From assembly GCF_001647285.1 (NCBI RefSeq), contig NZ_LRML01000009.1:62001-126000 (forward strand): a DNA stretch of 64,000 bases, written 5' to 3'. Position numbers and translations under genes: made by a program. The number at the start of each line of letters is the position of its first letter. Position 1 is the stretch's first letter. Below the pieces are notes generated by a model. It had not been told where the DNA came from. It was given only the letters and a program-made list of their open reading frames with translations, and did not search any database. The DNA is from Rufibacter roseus (GTDB lineage: Bacteria; Bacteroidota; Bacteroidia; Cytophagales; Hymenobacteraceae). This document shows, in pieces, positions 42,162-50,790 of this stretch.

Positions 42162-42222
42162 ATCAGTGAACAGTTAGCAGTAAACAGTGAATAGTGAATA
42201 GTTAGCAGTGAACAGTACTAGT
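42162..42222. repeat. AGTGAACAGTTAGC-type micro-repeat block
   Basis: Five or so degenerate copies of a unit between AGTAAACAGTGAAT and AGTGAACAGTTAGC run in tandem, immediately beyond the GTG start of the GH3 gene and 21 bp before the stop of the four-helix-bundle gene. The same unit occurs on the other side of that gene. Confidence 0.7.
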
Positions 42223-42243
42223 TAACAATTATGAGAAAAAAGC

Positions 42244-42597
42244 TCATTTGATATCAATTCTCGTTTTTTTAAGGATACTAAACATGATTTTACTGAGTTC
42301 ATCTGCTTTCATGATAAGGTTTTCGGCTAAGGACCGTTCAATGTACTCTGTATCTTTCAATAGGTTTAACCAATATTTGGTTTCTAGGCTTTCTTTATAA
42401 GCAACAGAGATTTTCGCAGAGAAATCTGCCATTGAAATGCCGCCATTTGCTTCGGCCACGTTAGCTCCAATAGAAGTACCGCTTCTCAGAAGTTGCTTAG
42501 ACAAAATGTATTCTTTCTTCTCAGCACTTATTTGTTTGTACAGGCGCACCATTTCTACCGCAAACGCATAACTCTTCTGGTAAAGGTTGTTTTCCAT
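42244..42597 (-). CDS. Four-helix bundle protein (IVP/S23-like, TIGR02436)
   Basis: The 117-residue protein has four amphipathic helices and the family blocks SYAFAVEMVRLYKQI, LSKQLLRSGTSIGANVAEAN, AKISVAYKESLETKYWLNLL and AENLIMKADELSKIMFSI. Such proteins are encoded by intervening sequences in 23S rRNA or as stand-alone genes; they bind nucleic acid or bridge proteins, and no cellular role is settled. Here the gene is not near any rRNA. It is flanked on both sides by the same micro-repeat type, which suggests a small transferred cassette. It is not ribosomal protein S23. Confidence 0.85.
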   Translation of the reverse strand: MENNLYQKSYAFAVEMVRLYKQISAEKKEYILSKQLLRSGTSIGANVAEANGGISMADFSAKISVAYKESLETKYWLNLLKDTEYIERSLAENLIMKADELSKIMFSILKKTRIDIK

Positions 42598-42613
42598 AGT
42601 TTTTACAGCAAAT

Positions 42614-42760
42614 AGTAAACAGTGATCAGTAAACAGTGATCAGTAAACAAATTTTTAATATCAAGAAGGGGTATTCATTCTATCAGTATTCTTAACGTTA
42701 CCGAAAACTTGTATTTTATGGCAACACCTAATTACTGTTTACTGATCACTGTTTACTGTT
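42614..42760. repeat. Tandem 14-mer and its inverted copy beside lptB
   Basis: AGTAAACAGTGATC repeats 2.5 times at 42614-42648. Its reverse complement stands at 42732-42760, just before the lptB stop. The two can form a hairpin of about 28 bp with an 84-base loop. The sequence type matches the block at 42162-42222. Confidence 0.8.
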
Positions 42761-43492
42761 TTATATTTTCCTTTTCAGCTCGAAGTGTTTACCTAAGTAA
42801 ACGCGGCGTACTTGCTCGTCGGCGGCTAGTTCTTCGGCGGTGCCGGCTTTCAGAATTTTGCCTTCAAAGAGCAGGTAAGCTCGGTCTACGATGGAAAGCG
42901 TCTCGTTTACGTTGTGGTCAGTGATCAGGATGCCGATGTTCTTGGTTTTGAGCTTGGCCACGATAGTCTGAATTTCCTCTACCGCAATGGGGTCTACTCC
43001 GGCAAAAGGCTCGTCTAACAGCACGAAACTGGGATCTACGGCCAAGGCACGGGCAATTTCTGTACGGCGGCGTTCTCCTCCGGAAAGCACCACCCCTTTA
43101 TTCTTGCGCACGTGCGTGAGGGAGAATTCTTCTAACAGCTCCTCCACCTTCTGGTGTCGCTCCTCTTTCGTCTTATCTGTCATTTCCAGCACAGCCATTA
43201 TGTTTTCTTCCACGGTCAAATCACGGAACACAGAGGCCTCCTGCGCCAGATAGCCCACGCCTTTTTTAGCGCGACGATACATAGGCAACTGGGTAATGTC
43301 TTCCTGATCTAGGTAGATGCGGCCTGAGTTAGGTTTCACCAAACCCACAATCATGTAGAACGAAGTAGTTTTCCCGGCTCCGTTAGGGCCTAACAAGCCC
43401 ACAATTTCGCCTTGGTTTACTTCCACACTCACGTCGTTCACCACCGTGCGCGACTTATATTTTTTAAACAGACTTTCGGAACGTAGTATCAT
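42761..43492 (-). CDS. lptB: LPS export ABC transporter ATPase
   Basis: LptB powers extraction of LPS from the inner membrane with LptFG. The 243-residue protein has Walker [10 protein letters not shown] at 35-43, a Q loop at LAQEASVF, the signature LSGGERRR near residue 138, Walker [14 protein letters not shown] near 157 and the switch His in [12 protein letters not shown] and the C-terminal [11 protein letters not shown] match LptB more than other ABC ATPases. lptC is about 15 kb away. Micro-repeats separate it from the four-helix-bundle gene. Confidence 0.94.
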   Translation of the reverse strand: MILRSESLFKKYKSRTVVNDVSVEVNQGEIVGLLGPNGAGKTTSFYMIVGLVKPNSGRIYLDQEDITQLPMYRRAKKGVGYLAQEASVFRDLTVEENIMAVLEMTDKTKEERHQKVEELLEEFSLTHVRKNKGVVLSGGERRRTEIARALAVDPSFVLLDEPFAGVDPIAVEEIQTIVAKLKTKNIGILITDHNVNETLSIVDRAYLLFEGKILKAGTAEELAADEQVRRVYLGKHFELKRKI

Positions 43493-43692
43493 CGCCTTAA
43501 AATTAGGGAATTAACCGCACATGAATAAAAATTGTTCGTGTGCTCATCAGCACCGTATAAACTAAGAATACAGCACTCTTTACTGCGCACTTATACCAGA
43601 ACGTTATACAGGTGACATTCTGCATATTTAATGAACAACACCTCAATACTATTTGTACTGTGTTGGCAAATTATTTAATCATTCCTATTAAT

Positions 43693-43724
43693 TTTGTTAA
43701 AGTAACACTTTCTGCTTAACTTTT
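43693..43724 (+). promoter_or_regulatory. Possible promoter of the GH25 gene
   Basis: TTTG at 43693-43696 lies 20 bp before TAACTTTT at 43717-43724, seven of eight matches to TAnnTTTG. It lies 30 bp before the ATG. Confidence 0.4.
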
Positions 43725-43753
43725 AACCACCTTTATTACAACTGATTAAGCAT

Positions 43754-44506
43754 ATGAATTTCTTTACCAATTCGGGTCCGATCCGAATGGCCTTTCTTCC
43801 TTTCTTTTTCTCTTTAAGCAGCTTTCTTCTGATGGCTGCCAATACAAATAGTACGGAGCTGCTGCGTGGAATAGATGTATCTAGATACCAGTTGATGATC
43901 AACTGGGACACTATGAAAGATGATAACATTAGCTTCGCTTTTATAAAAGCAACGGAAGGGGCTTACCTAAAGGATTCATATTTCGCACGCAATTGGGTAC
44001 AGAGTCAAAAACATGGAATCAAGCGAGGAGCCTATCACTTTTATTTGCCTTGGGTAGATGCGAAAGCTCAGGTAGATCATTTTACCAGCCAAGTTTCCCT
44101 TAGCCCTGGCGACTTGGCACCTGTACTAGATATTGAAACATTTGCCCCAGATATCACCGATGAAGAATTACGCGAAGGCATTCGTACCTGGCTTACCTTA
44201 GCTGAACAGCATTATGGCGTAAAGCCCATCATCTACACGAACCAAACCTATTACAACCGCAAGCTGAAAGGGCATTTCACCGATTACCCGTTCTGGATTG
44301 CCAAATACCACCACACCAAACCTACTACGCACCCAGAAGACAAGATGCATTTCTGGCAGTACTCTGAGCGCGGCAGACTAAGAGGAATAGACGGTGCCGT
44401 AGACATGAACTACTTCTACGGTGGCATGGCGGCTTTGGAAACTCTTTGCGTTCCTGCCAATGCACCAAGTGAGCAATTGGCTCAGGCAGAGGAAGAACTG
44501 TTTTAA
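43754..44506 (+). CDS. GH25 lysozyme-type glycoside hydrolase
   Basis: The 250-residue protein starts with a signal or anchor helix (MAFLPFFFSLSSFLLMAANT, about 12-31). The GH25 barrel follows: RGIDVSRYQLMINWDTMK, ISFAFIKATEG, GAYHFYLPW, PVLDIETFAP with the catalytic acids, IYTNQTYYNRKL, FWIAKYH and WQYSERGRLRGIDGAVDMNY. It cuts the peptidoglycan sugar chain as a muramidase in the periplasm or outside. Its last codons (CTG TTT TAA) lie in the left arm of a P36 repeat. Confidence 0.92.
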   Translation: MNFFTNSGPIRMAFLPFFFSLSSFLLMAANTNSTELLRGIDVSRYQLMINWDTMKDDNISFAFIKATEGAYLKDSYFARNWVQSQKHGIKRGAYHFYLPWVDAKAQVDHFTSQVSLSPGDLAPVLDIETFAPDITDEELREGIRTWLTLAEQHYGVKPIIYTNQTYYNRKLKGHFTDYPFWIAKYHHTKPTTHPEDKMHFWQYSERGRLRGIDGAVDMNYFYGGMAALETLCVPANAPSEQLAQAEEELF

Positions 44507-44535
44507 GGCTGTTTTTGTAAAAAGGGGCTAAAAAC
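44500..44535 (-). repeat. P36 palindromic repeat, copy 14, overlapping the GH25 stop codon
   Basis: The left arm GTTTTAAGGCTGTTTTT is the conserved one, so the copy is inverted. It supplies the last Phe codon bases and the TAA (44504-44506) of the GH25 gene. The right arm is AAAAAGGGGCTAAAAAC. Confidence 0.8.
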
Positions 44536-44572
44536 AAAAAAGCCTAGCTATTTGTATGGCTAGGCGTTCTTT
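44535..44572 (+). terminator. Terminator between GH25 and DUF805 genes
   Basis: GCCTAGC at 44542-44548 pairs with GCTAGGC at 44559-44565, with A-rich and T-rich ends. It can serve both convergent genes. Confidence 0.8.
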
Positions 44573-44605
44573 ATATGTGAAAGTGCAGGTATAAGCTTTC
44601 AGTTA

Positions 44606-44941
44606 TTATAGGCCGAACAGCAACTCTTCTTCTTCATTACCCAATCCTTTAGGATTATCACCATATTCATTGGGACCGAATTCACCGTCGGCAAAAAGCA
44701 ACCAGAAGAAATAGAACGGAATAAGTTGGTACCAACCGCTGTTGCCTCTGTCATGGCAGCGCTTGGCTCCTTGTGCCCAGAAGAACCACACCAGCGGAAA
44801 ACTGGCTATGAAAATTAGCTCCAGCCCTTCTGTACTACCTACCCAAGAAATGAGCATGTACAGAACAGCGTAAATGATAAAGCTGACTCCGTATTCAGTT
44901 CGTCTGATCCGGCCATTAAATGAAAATGGGTTTTTAAACAT
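44606..44941 (-). CDS. DUF805 membrane protein
   Basis: The 111-residue protein opens with the family start FKNPFSFNGRIRRTEYGVSF and has three membrane helices (about 17-36, 42-58, 73-90). The conserved GAKRCHDRGNSGWYQLIPF loop lies between helices two and three, and an acidic DGEFGPNEYGDNPKG tail follows. DUF805 (YhaH-like) is a common small membrane family with no known function. It converges on the GH25 gene. Confidence 0.9.
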   Translation of the reverse strand: MFKNPFSFNGRIRRTEYGVSFIIYAVLYMLISWVGSTEGLELIFIASFPLVWFFWAQGAKRCHDRGNSGWYQLIPFYFFWLLFADGEFGPNEYGDNPKGLGNEEEELLFGL

Positions 44942-45127
44942 AATGATAAAGGGTTGTTTTTGGTATTGAACCTAGCCGAACAAGATGTAGAACCAGTTGC
45001 TGCTGCATGCGCCTTCCTCCTGTCTTTCAACCGGTAGCGGAAGTTACGAAAACAATGGCAATACGCTACTAAGTAATAGCCATTCTTACTGCAGAACCAA
45101 CATAAACCTACACAGTCTGCTTACAGC

Positions 45128-45163
45128 AAAACGCCCAACCGCTGAAATGCAGTTGAGCGTTTT
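45128..45163 (-). terminator. Hairpin terminator of the S9 peptidase gene
   Basis: AAAACGCCCAAC at 45128-45139 pairs with GTTGAGCGTTTT at 45152-45163 with one mismatch. It overlaps the left end of P36 copy 15 by five bases. Confidence 0.7.
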
Positions 45164-45194
45164 GGGTTTGGTTTCAGAAAAACAGGCTTAAAAT
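45159..45194 (+). repeat. P36 palindromic repeat, copy 15
   Basis: The left arm is GTTTTGGGTTTGGTTT and the right arm AAAAACAGGCTTAAAAT. It lies 4 bp past the S9 peptidase stop codon. Confidence 0.8.
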
Positions 45195-45198
45195 AGGT

Positions 45199-48102
45199 TT
45201 ACTTTTCCTCAGAGGCTGAATGAGTCTCCGGCTCCTGGCCAGGTGCGGGCGTGGTAGCTGCGGGCTCTTCAATCAGCTCTAGCCCGTATTCCTTGCCTTT
45301 CACCAACGATGGCACTCCTTTTTTCATCCAGGCGGGCTCTGGGGCTCCTTTCAAGTAATGGTCAAAGAACTGCGACATACGCACAGAGAGGTCTTTGCGG
45401 TTCTTGCGCTGCATGAGGTTATGTGCCTCGCCGTTGTACACCAGCATCCAGACAGGTTTATTGAGGCGGCGCAGGGCCATGAACAGCTCAATACCCTGGT
45501 ACCACGGCACGGCTCCGTCATTGTCATTGTGCATGATGAGCAGCGGGGTTTCTACCTTAGGCGCGTAGAATAGCGGCGAATTCTCGATGTACTGCATGGG
45601 CTTCTCCCACAGGGTACCGCCTATGCGGCTTTGAGTGCGCTCATACTGAAATTGACGGCTCATACCGCTCTCCCAGCGTATTCCGCCGTAGGCGCTCGTC
45701 ATATTGCTCACGGGCGCACCAGCCATGGCTGCTTTAAACAAGTTGCTCTGCGTAATGAGGTAGGCTACCTGATAACCACCCCAGCTCTGGCCCTGAATGG
45801 CCATGTTCTTCTCATCTACAAAGCCTTTGGCCGCCAACATCTGTACCCCCGGAATAATGCTGTTGTAGGCACTCTGCCCCGGATACCCGTCTTTGTACAC
45901 AATGTCTGGCACGAACACCAGATAACCTTGACTCACGAACAGCGGAATGTTAATGGTTGAGGCGCTGGGAGCCGGGGTGCGGTAGTTGTGCAGGGTCTCG
46001 GCGTTTCGCTCATAGAAATACACCAGCATGGGGTACTTCTTCTTCGGGTCAAAGTTCTCAGGTTTGAAAAGAAGGCCTTCCAGCGGAATAGCATCGTTTG
46101 AAGTCCATTCCACCAGCTCCACGGTTCCCCACAGGTACCCGCTTTGCTGCGGATTGGCATTGCTCACTTTCTGCGGGTTACTGAAGCTGGTATTGGTCAC
46201 CCACACATCTGGGTACTCTTGAAAACTGCCGCGCCGGAACGTGAGGCGGTCGCTGTCTTTGGCTTTCCGAACGCTGGAAAAGCTGTACGGTTCCAGCACA
46301 AGTTTCTGCGGCTGCCCAGCTTTGGTCACATAATCTGTAAAGTAACCAGAAGCCTTGGTCTTGAGGTCCAGGGTGCGGAGCAGAATCTTTTGGTCTACAG
46401 GTACAGTACGCTCTCTGGGGTCTAAATCCTGGTAACGGAACCGAAGGTTGTTTTTGCGGCCATAGCCGTCTGTTATGTTTACGGCAGCGGCTTTACCATT
46501 TGGGTCTAGGCGCCATATATCATAGCGGTCGTTCACCAGTAGGTAAGCATCGTCTTTTGTCCAGCCGGTGAGGCCGTAGTCATCGGGCAACGCCGGAACA
46601 TCGTTCTGCTCATCGTAAAAGGCCACGTTCAGCTTTTGGGTCAGATTCACCGGCACCTTGGCTTTTACGTTCATGGCTTTCCATGAGCTGTCAGAGGGCT
46701 CGTACCAATACAGAAACTTGCCTTCCGGCGATAACCTTGGGCGGCCTCGGGTGTCTTTCACCGCCAACCGGCGGCTGCCGTCTTTCAGGTCAATCAGCCA
46801 GGCATCAGACCGAGAGGGCGAATCGTAGCCCACGCTAAGCAGGTAATTGACGTTGCTGCTTCCTAGAGCCACATCTGCGTTTCGGTCTGGGTTCAGGCTC
46901 ACATCCGGAATTTCAGGCGTGGCCAACTGTACTATCCGGTTTCGTTTCAGGTCATACACCGCCAGAAAAGACCGCTTCTGCTCCCGCTCCAGCTGCTTAA
47001 GCTGCATGGGCTGAATGAGCGGATCACGGTAGGTCCAGACGTCAACATTTACCTTCTCCTCGTCTAGCTTGGTGGTGTCTTTCTCGTACTGCGTGGGGCG
47101 TGGAAAGGTGCCGAAAAATAAGCGATCGCCGTTCTCGCTGAAGCCTAGCTGGGCGTGTTCACTTACCATATATTTGGCGGGCATGCCTTTGCTGGCGGTA
47201 TCGGCTAATGTTTTAAGGCGGTTGTTCTTTGCGGTCCAGTGCAGGAGCTGAAAGTAGCGCAGGTCTTTGCCGGTGCTGTCGTTGCTGGCTACAAAAGCCA
47301 GTTGCTCTCCGCTTTTATCAGTTGCCAAGTTTTTATAGCTCACACGGCCGGTATCAACAGGCATGGCGCGGCGAGCCGAAGTATTGAAGGCGAAAACCCC
47401 TGCTTTGTGCAGAGAATCTTTCTCGGCCTTTACAAAATAGAGGGTGTTGCCTTTCTCAGAGAACAAGTAATCGGTGACGCGGTCAAAGCGGTATTCTTGG
47501 CCGGTAGGCAAATGGCGGAGCACCAGCCCGGTTCCATCGTCTTTTTTACCGGCTCCCCTACCGGCTGGTTTGGCTGGGGAGGTAGTTTTGGTTTTGCTGG
47601 TGTCTTTGGCAGCCTTTTGAGGCAGAGGCGTCTCTAACTGGTACGCCAGCCACTCGCCGCTTTTGCTAGGCAGTTTGTAGCTCTTCACCCGGTCCACGTA
47701 TTCTGTTTTGCCACTCGCCAGCTCATGAATGGACAAGGAATCTTTGGGCATTTCTTCGGGCTTCTTCTTTTTCAGCTTGGCCTGCCGGACAGACGCGTAC
47801 GCAGGCTCAATTTGAAAAATGGCAAATCTATTATCGGCGGTGAAGGCTTGCTTTTGGCCCCGAGGGAACTGCTTTGAGGTATTCTGGCTCAGGTTGCGGA
47901 GATGCAGCACACCATCGCCCTCCTGCGGGTTAACAGCAAAGAGCAGGTATTGGCCGTTGTTGCTAAGCGAGTCGCCGGCAATGCTCTTCCAGCTGTCGTA
48001 CACGGCATGTGTGAGGGGCTTTTTGGTAGAAGCTTGCTGCGCCTGCGCCGTACATACGCTGGCACAGAACAGCAGCCCCGCCAAAAGGATTTTGTATTTC
48101 AT
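45199..48102 (-). CDS. S9-family prolyl oligopeptidase-like peptidase
   Basis: The 967-residue exported protein has a signal peptide to about residue 21 (CASVCTAQAQ), a long beta-propeller part (about 25-650, with DVWTYRDPL- and PRLSPEGKFLYW-type blades) and a C-terminal alpha/beta-hydrolase domain. The triad is Ser in GQSWGGYQ (about 770), Asp in HNDNDGAVPW (about 859) and His in GEAHNL (about 891). It should cleave short peptides in the periplasm. A lysine/proline-rich insert near residue 170 (KAAKDTSKTKTTSPAKPAG) is unusual but common in such enzymes. It is monocistronic. Confidence 0.9.
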   Translation of the reverse strand: MKYKILLAGLLFCASVCTAQAQQASTKKPLTHAVYDSWKSIAGDSLSNNGQYLLFAVNPQEGDGVLHLRNLSQNTSKQFPRGQKQAFTADNRFAIFQIEPAYASVRQAKLKKKKPEEMPKDSLSIHELASGKTEYVDRVKSYKLPSKSGEWLAYQLETPLPQKAAKDTSKTKTTSPAKPAGRGAGKKDDGTGLVLRHLPTGQEYRFDRVTDYLFSEKGNTLYFVKAEKDSLHKAGVFAFNTSARRAMPVDTGRVSYKNLATDKSGEQLAFVASNDSTGKDLRYFQLLHWTAKNNRLKTLADTASKGMPAKYMVSEHAQLGFSENGDRLFFGTFPRPTQYEKDTTKLDEEKVNVDVWTYRDPLIQPMQLKQLEREQKRSFLAVYDLKRNRIVQLATPEIPDVSLNPDRNADVALGSSNVNYLLSVGYDSPSRSDAWLIDLKDGSRRLAVKDTRGRPRLSPEGKFLYWYEPSDSSWKAMNVKAKVPVNLTQKLNVAFYDEQNDVPALPDDYGLTGWTKDDAYLLVNDRYDIWRLDPNGKAAAVNITDGYGRKNNLRFRYQDLDPRERTVPVDQKILLRTLDLKTKASGYFTDYVTKAGQPQKLVLEPYSFSSVRKAKDSDRLTFRRGSFQEYPDVWVTNTSFSNPQKVSNANPQQSGYLWGTVELVEWTSNDAIPLEGLLFKPENFDPKKKYPMLVYFYERNAETLHNYRTPAPSASTINIPLFVSQGYLVFVPDIVYKDGYPGQSAYNSIIPGVQMLAAKGFVDEKNMAIQGQSWGGYQVAYLITQSNLFKAAMAGAPVSNMTSAYGGIRWESGMSRQFQYERTQSRIGGTLWEKPMQYIENSPLFYAPKVETPLLIMHNDNDGAVPWYQGIELFMALRRLNKPVWMLVYNGEAHNLMQRKNRKDLSVRMSQFFDHYLKGAPEPAWMKKGVPSLVKGKEYGLELIEEPAATTPAPGQEPETHSASEEK

Positions 48103-48189
48103 AGATTAGAAAGTTGAGTTTGCGCTTTAGTGTAGGTTGAAAATACACCATTTGCGCCACAGATGCGAATTACCCACAACTGAACCGCT

Positions 48190-48225
48190 GTTTTTGACCT
48201 TATTTTAGAAAAACAAGGCAAAAAC
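48190..48225 (+). repeat. P36 palindromic repeat, copy 16
   Basis: The left arm is GTTTTTGACCTTATTTT and the right arm AAAAACAAGGCAAAAAC. It lies 23 bp past the recJ stop codon. Confidence 0.85.
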
Positions 48226-48248
48226 AGCTACTCTCTCTAAAAGAAAAG

Positions 48249-49961
48249 CTATTCCGTAAAGCGGATATCCTTGATGCGCAGCTGCAGCGTGATATTGCCC
48301 CGGAACACATTTTCTTCAACGCAGTAGCAAACATCAAACGGAATTCCTTTTTGAATGCGCGGGTAGAAATCGGCCATGCCGAACGCAATGGCATCAAATG
48401 AAATGTCACCGTCTTGGGTAAGGCGAAGCTTCAGGTGCGAATCTCCTACCACCCGCACAGAGCCGGTGTCATACACGCAGCGGCTCATGAACACCGGTGC
48501 CATGTTGCCTGGCCCAAAAGGCTCCATCTGCTTCAGAATGTTGAAGAATTTCTGAGTGATTTGGTGAAAATCCAGCAGCGCATCAATTTCTACCAAGGGC
48601 ACTAGCTGTTCCTCCAGAATGGTGCTGGACACAATCTGCTCAAACCGTTCTCTAAATGCAGGTACGTTTTCCACTGGCATGGTTAAACCGGCGGCGTACA
48701 TGTGGCCCCCAAATTGGTCTAGCAAATCAGAACAAGCCAAAATAGCCTGGTGTACATCAAACCCGTGCACTGAGCGGGCTGAGCCGGTTGCTTTTCCGTT
48801 AGACTCGGTGAGGATAATGGTGGGGCGGTAATATTTCTCAATGCAGCGAGAAGCCACAATGCCCACCACACCTTTATGCCAGGTTTCTTTGAACAGCACG
48901 GTTGAGCGGGCGCTACGCAGGAACTCATCGTCCTCAATCATCTGCAGAGCCTCTTTGGTGATGCTGGTGTCGTGCCCGCGGCGCTGCGAGTTAGAGAGGT
49001 TTATGTCTTGGGTTATGGTAAAGGCCTCTTCCTTGGTTTTAGCCAACAACATGGCCACAGAGCGCTTCGCATCACCCATACGGCCTGCCGCGTTGATACG
49101 GGGCGCGAATCCGAATACAATCTGCGTGATGTCCAGCTCAGAGCGCATACCAGCCAATTCTTTCAGCGCCTCCAGCCCCGGCCGCAACAGACCACCGCTG
49201 TTCATGCGCTGTAGCCCATGGTACGCCAGAATACGGTTCTCTCCGGTAATAGGCACAATGTCAGCGGCAATGCTCACTACCACCAAATCCAACAACTGGT
49301 AAAGCGGCTCCAGGTCAAAGCCCTGGCTAAGGCAAAAGGCCTGCATAAACTTAAATCCCACGCCACAGCCAGCCAATTCTTTATAAGGGTACGGGCAGTC
49401 GGCGCGTTTGGCGTCTAGCACGGCTACAGCCTGGGGCAATTCATCATCGGGCAAATGGTGGTCGCAGATAATGAAATCTATGCTTTTCTCATTGGCATAC
49501 GCAATCTTATCAATGGATTTTACACCGCAGTCAAGAGAGATAATGAGACTGTAACCGTTTTCTTTGGCATAGTCAATTCCCTGAAAGGAAATGCCGTAGC
49601 CTTCAGAATAACGGTCGGGGATGTAATACTCTATCCGGTCTTGGAAGAAGGGCTGCAGAAAACTGTACACCAATGCTACTGAGGTGGTGCCGTCTACATC
49701 ATAATCGCCGTAAATGATAATGCGTTCCTGTTGGTGCAGAGCCTTAACCAACCGGACTACGGCCTTGTCCATGTCTTTAAGCAGAAACGGGTCGTGCAGG
49801 TTTTCTAACGAGGGGCGAAAAAAAGCCTTTGCCTCCTCAAAGGTACAGATGTCCCGCTGGCAGAGAATGCCCGCCAACGTGCGGCCAATACCAAGGCTAT
49901 CAACTATAATCTGTACTTTTGCGGCGTCCGGCGCTTCCTTTACTACCCATCGTTTCTGCAT
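48249..49961 (-). CDS. recJ: Single-stranded-DNA-specific exonuclease RecJ
   Basis: RecJ degrades single-stranded DNA 5' to 3' in recombination and mismatch repair. The ATG at 49961 gives 570 residues, starting MQKRWVVKEAPDA, typical for RecJ. DHH motifs are GDYDVDGTTSVAL (about 85), SLDCGVKS, and ICDHHLPDDE (about 160), then DHHA1 motif QFGGHMYAAGLTMP with GGH. A C-terminal OB-like domain ends the protein. A longer form to 50027 is not needed. The gene stands alone. Confidence 0.95.
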   Translation of the reverse strand: MQKRWVVKEAPDAAKVQIIVDSLGIGRTLAGILCQRDICTFEEAKAFFRPSLENLHDPFLLKDMDKAVVRLVKALHQQERIIIYGDYDVDGTTSVALVYSFLQPFFQDRIEYYIPDRYSEGYGISFQGIDYAKENGYSLIISLDCGVKSIDKIAYANEKSIDFIICDHHLPDDELPQAVAVLDAKRADCPYPYKELAGCGVGFKFMQAFCLSQGFDLEPLYQLLDLVVVSIAADIVPITGENRILAYHGLQRMNSGGLLRPGLEALKELAGMRSELDITQIVFGFAPRINAAGRMGDAKRSVAMLLAKTKEEAFTITQDINLSNSQRRGHDTSITKEALQMIEDDEFLRSARSTVLFKETWHKGVVGIVASRCIEKYYRPTIILTESNGKATGSARSVHGFDVHQAILACSDLLDQFGGHMYAAGLTMPVENVPAFRERFEQIVSSTILEEQLVPLVEIDALLDFHQITQKFFNILKQMEPFGPGNMAPVFMSRCVYDTGSVRVVGDSHLKLRLTQDGDISFDAIAFGMADFYPRIQKGIPFDVCYCVEENVFRGNITLQLRIKDIRFTE

Positions 49962-50086
49962 CGGCTCTGCTGCTTTGGTTATGCTAAGAGGTCGCAAAAA
50001 TACGAAATAAGCGTTACAACCGGACACTCCTTTTTAAGGTTGACGTTGCGGCTGTTATTAATTGCTTTGATTAGCGTTTTCTGTTC

Positions 50087-50200
50087 ATGAAAAAATTGAA
50101 AGAGTTTTACCACAAGTACAAAGATTACGGCTTGGTAGATGGGCTCATGTACCTGTCGTTCTTCCTGTTTCTGGCCCTTCTGTTCCTGTTTTTTGCTTAG
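50087..50200 (+). CDS. Small single-helix membrane protein, 37 residues
   Basis: The ATG at 50087 gives MKKLKEFYHKYKDYGLVDG, a basic head, then a continuous hydrophobic helix (YLSFFLFLALLFLFFA) to the TAG at 50198-50200. The layout is that of bacterial single-span small proteins. It lies between recJ (divergent, 125 bp apart) and the PH-domain gene. A P36 repeat starts 2 bp past its stop, a position it shares with many real genes in the window. No family name is known. Confidence 0.55.
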   Translation: MKKLKEFYHKYKDYGLVDGLMYLSFFLFLALLFLFFA

Positions 50201-50202
50201 GC

Positions 50203-50238
50203 GTTTTAGACTTGATTTTCAGAAAACAGTCCTAAAAC
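50203..50238 (+). repeat. P36 palindromic repeat, copy 17
   Basis: The left arm is GTTTTAGACTTGATTTT and the right arm AAAACAGTCCTAAAAC. It starts 2 bp past the stop of the 37-residue ORF. Confidence 0.85.
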
Positions 50239-50313
50239 ACGCACACGGCAGCACCACAACCTTTGGCCTAGGCCTCTGCGTTTAAAAAGGACAGACTTTC
50301 AATTCATAGAGAT

Positions 50314-50748
50314 ATGATAAATGAAGTTTTCCCATCTACCAGAAACTGGATTAGCAAGCTGGCCGTCTGGGGTACTATTGTGGTTATTGCGGTGGCGCTG
50401 TCGTTTGAGGCACAGGCATCTGGCCCTACCGCAGTGAAAATTACCCTATTCATTTTCTCCCTCCTGATTGTTGGTCTGCTGCTCTGGATTTGGTTTGGCA
50501 CTCACTACCGCATTTCAGGTAACACACTCCACTACCGTAGCGGCCCGCTCAGAGGATCCATTCCCATTAACAGCATCAGAAAAATCCAGCTGAACAAATA
50601 CCTGTGGGTGGGGCTGCGGCCTGCACTGGGCACAGCCGGACTCATTTTGTATTACAACAAGTGGGATGAAATCTACTTTTCCCCTACAGAAAAAGAGCGT
50701 TTTGTGCAGCTGCTGATACAGGTAAACCCTAAGATTGTGGTGGAGTAA
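50314..50748 (+). CDS. PH-domain membrane protein (YyaB-like)
   Basis: The 144-residue protein has two membrane helices (about 15-35 and 42-62) and then a bacterial PH-like beta fold: YRISGNTLHYRSGPLRGSIP, INSIRKIQLNKYLW, LILYYNKWDEIYFSP and a C-terminal helix FVQLLIQVNPKI. The family (YyaB-like PH) is of unknown role. It lies 42 bp before the PrsW-like gene on the same strand and may be cotranscribed with it. Confidence 0.7.
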   Translation: MINEVFPSTRNWISKLAVWGTIVVIAVALSFEAQASGPTAVKITLFIFSLLIVGLLLWIWFGTHYRISGNTLHYRSGPLRGSIPINSIRKIQLNKYLWVGLRPALGTAGLILYYNKWDEIYFSPTEKERFVQLLIQVNPKIVVE

Positions 50749-50790
50749 TTTTATGTAACTTACCAGCTGCTCCTGTCTTATTGTTGGAAC

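Noticed and set aside
42244-42597. Ribosomal protein S23 label for the four-helix-bundle gene
   Set aside because: The S23 name comes from 23S rRNA intervening sequences. The protein is not a ribosomal subunit, and no rRNA gene is nearby.
42614-42648. CRISPR array
   Set aside because: The 14-bp units are directly tandem without spacers, and no cas gene is present.
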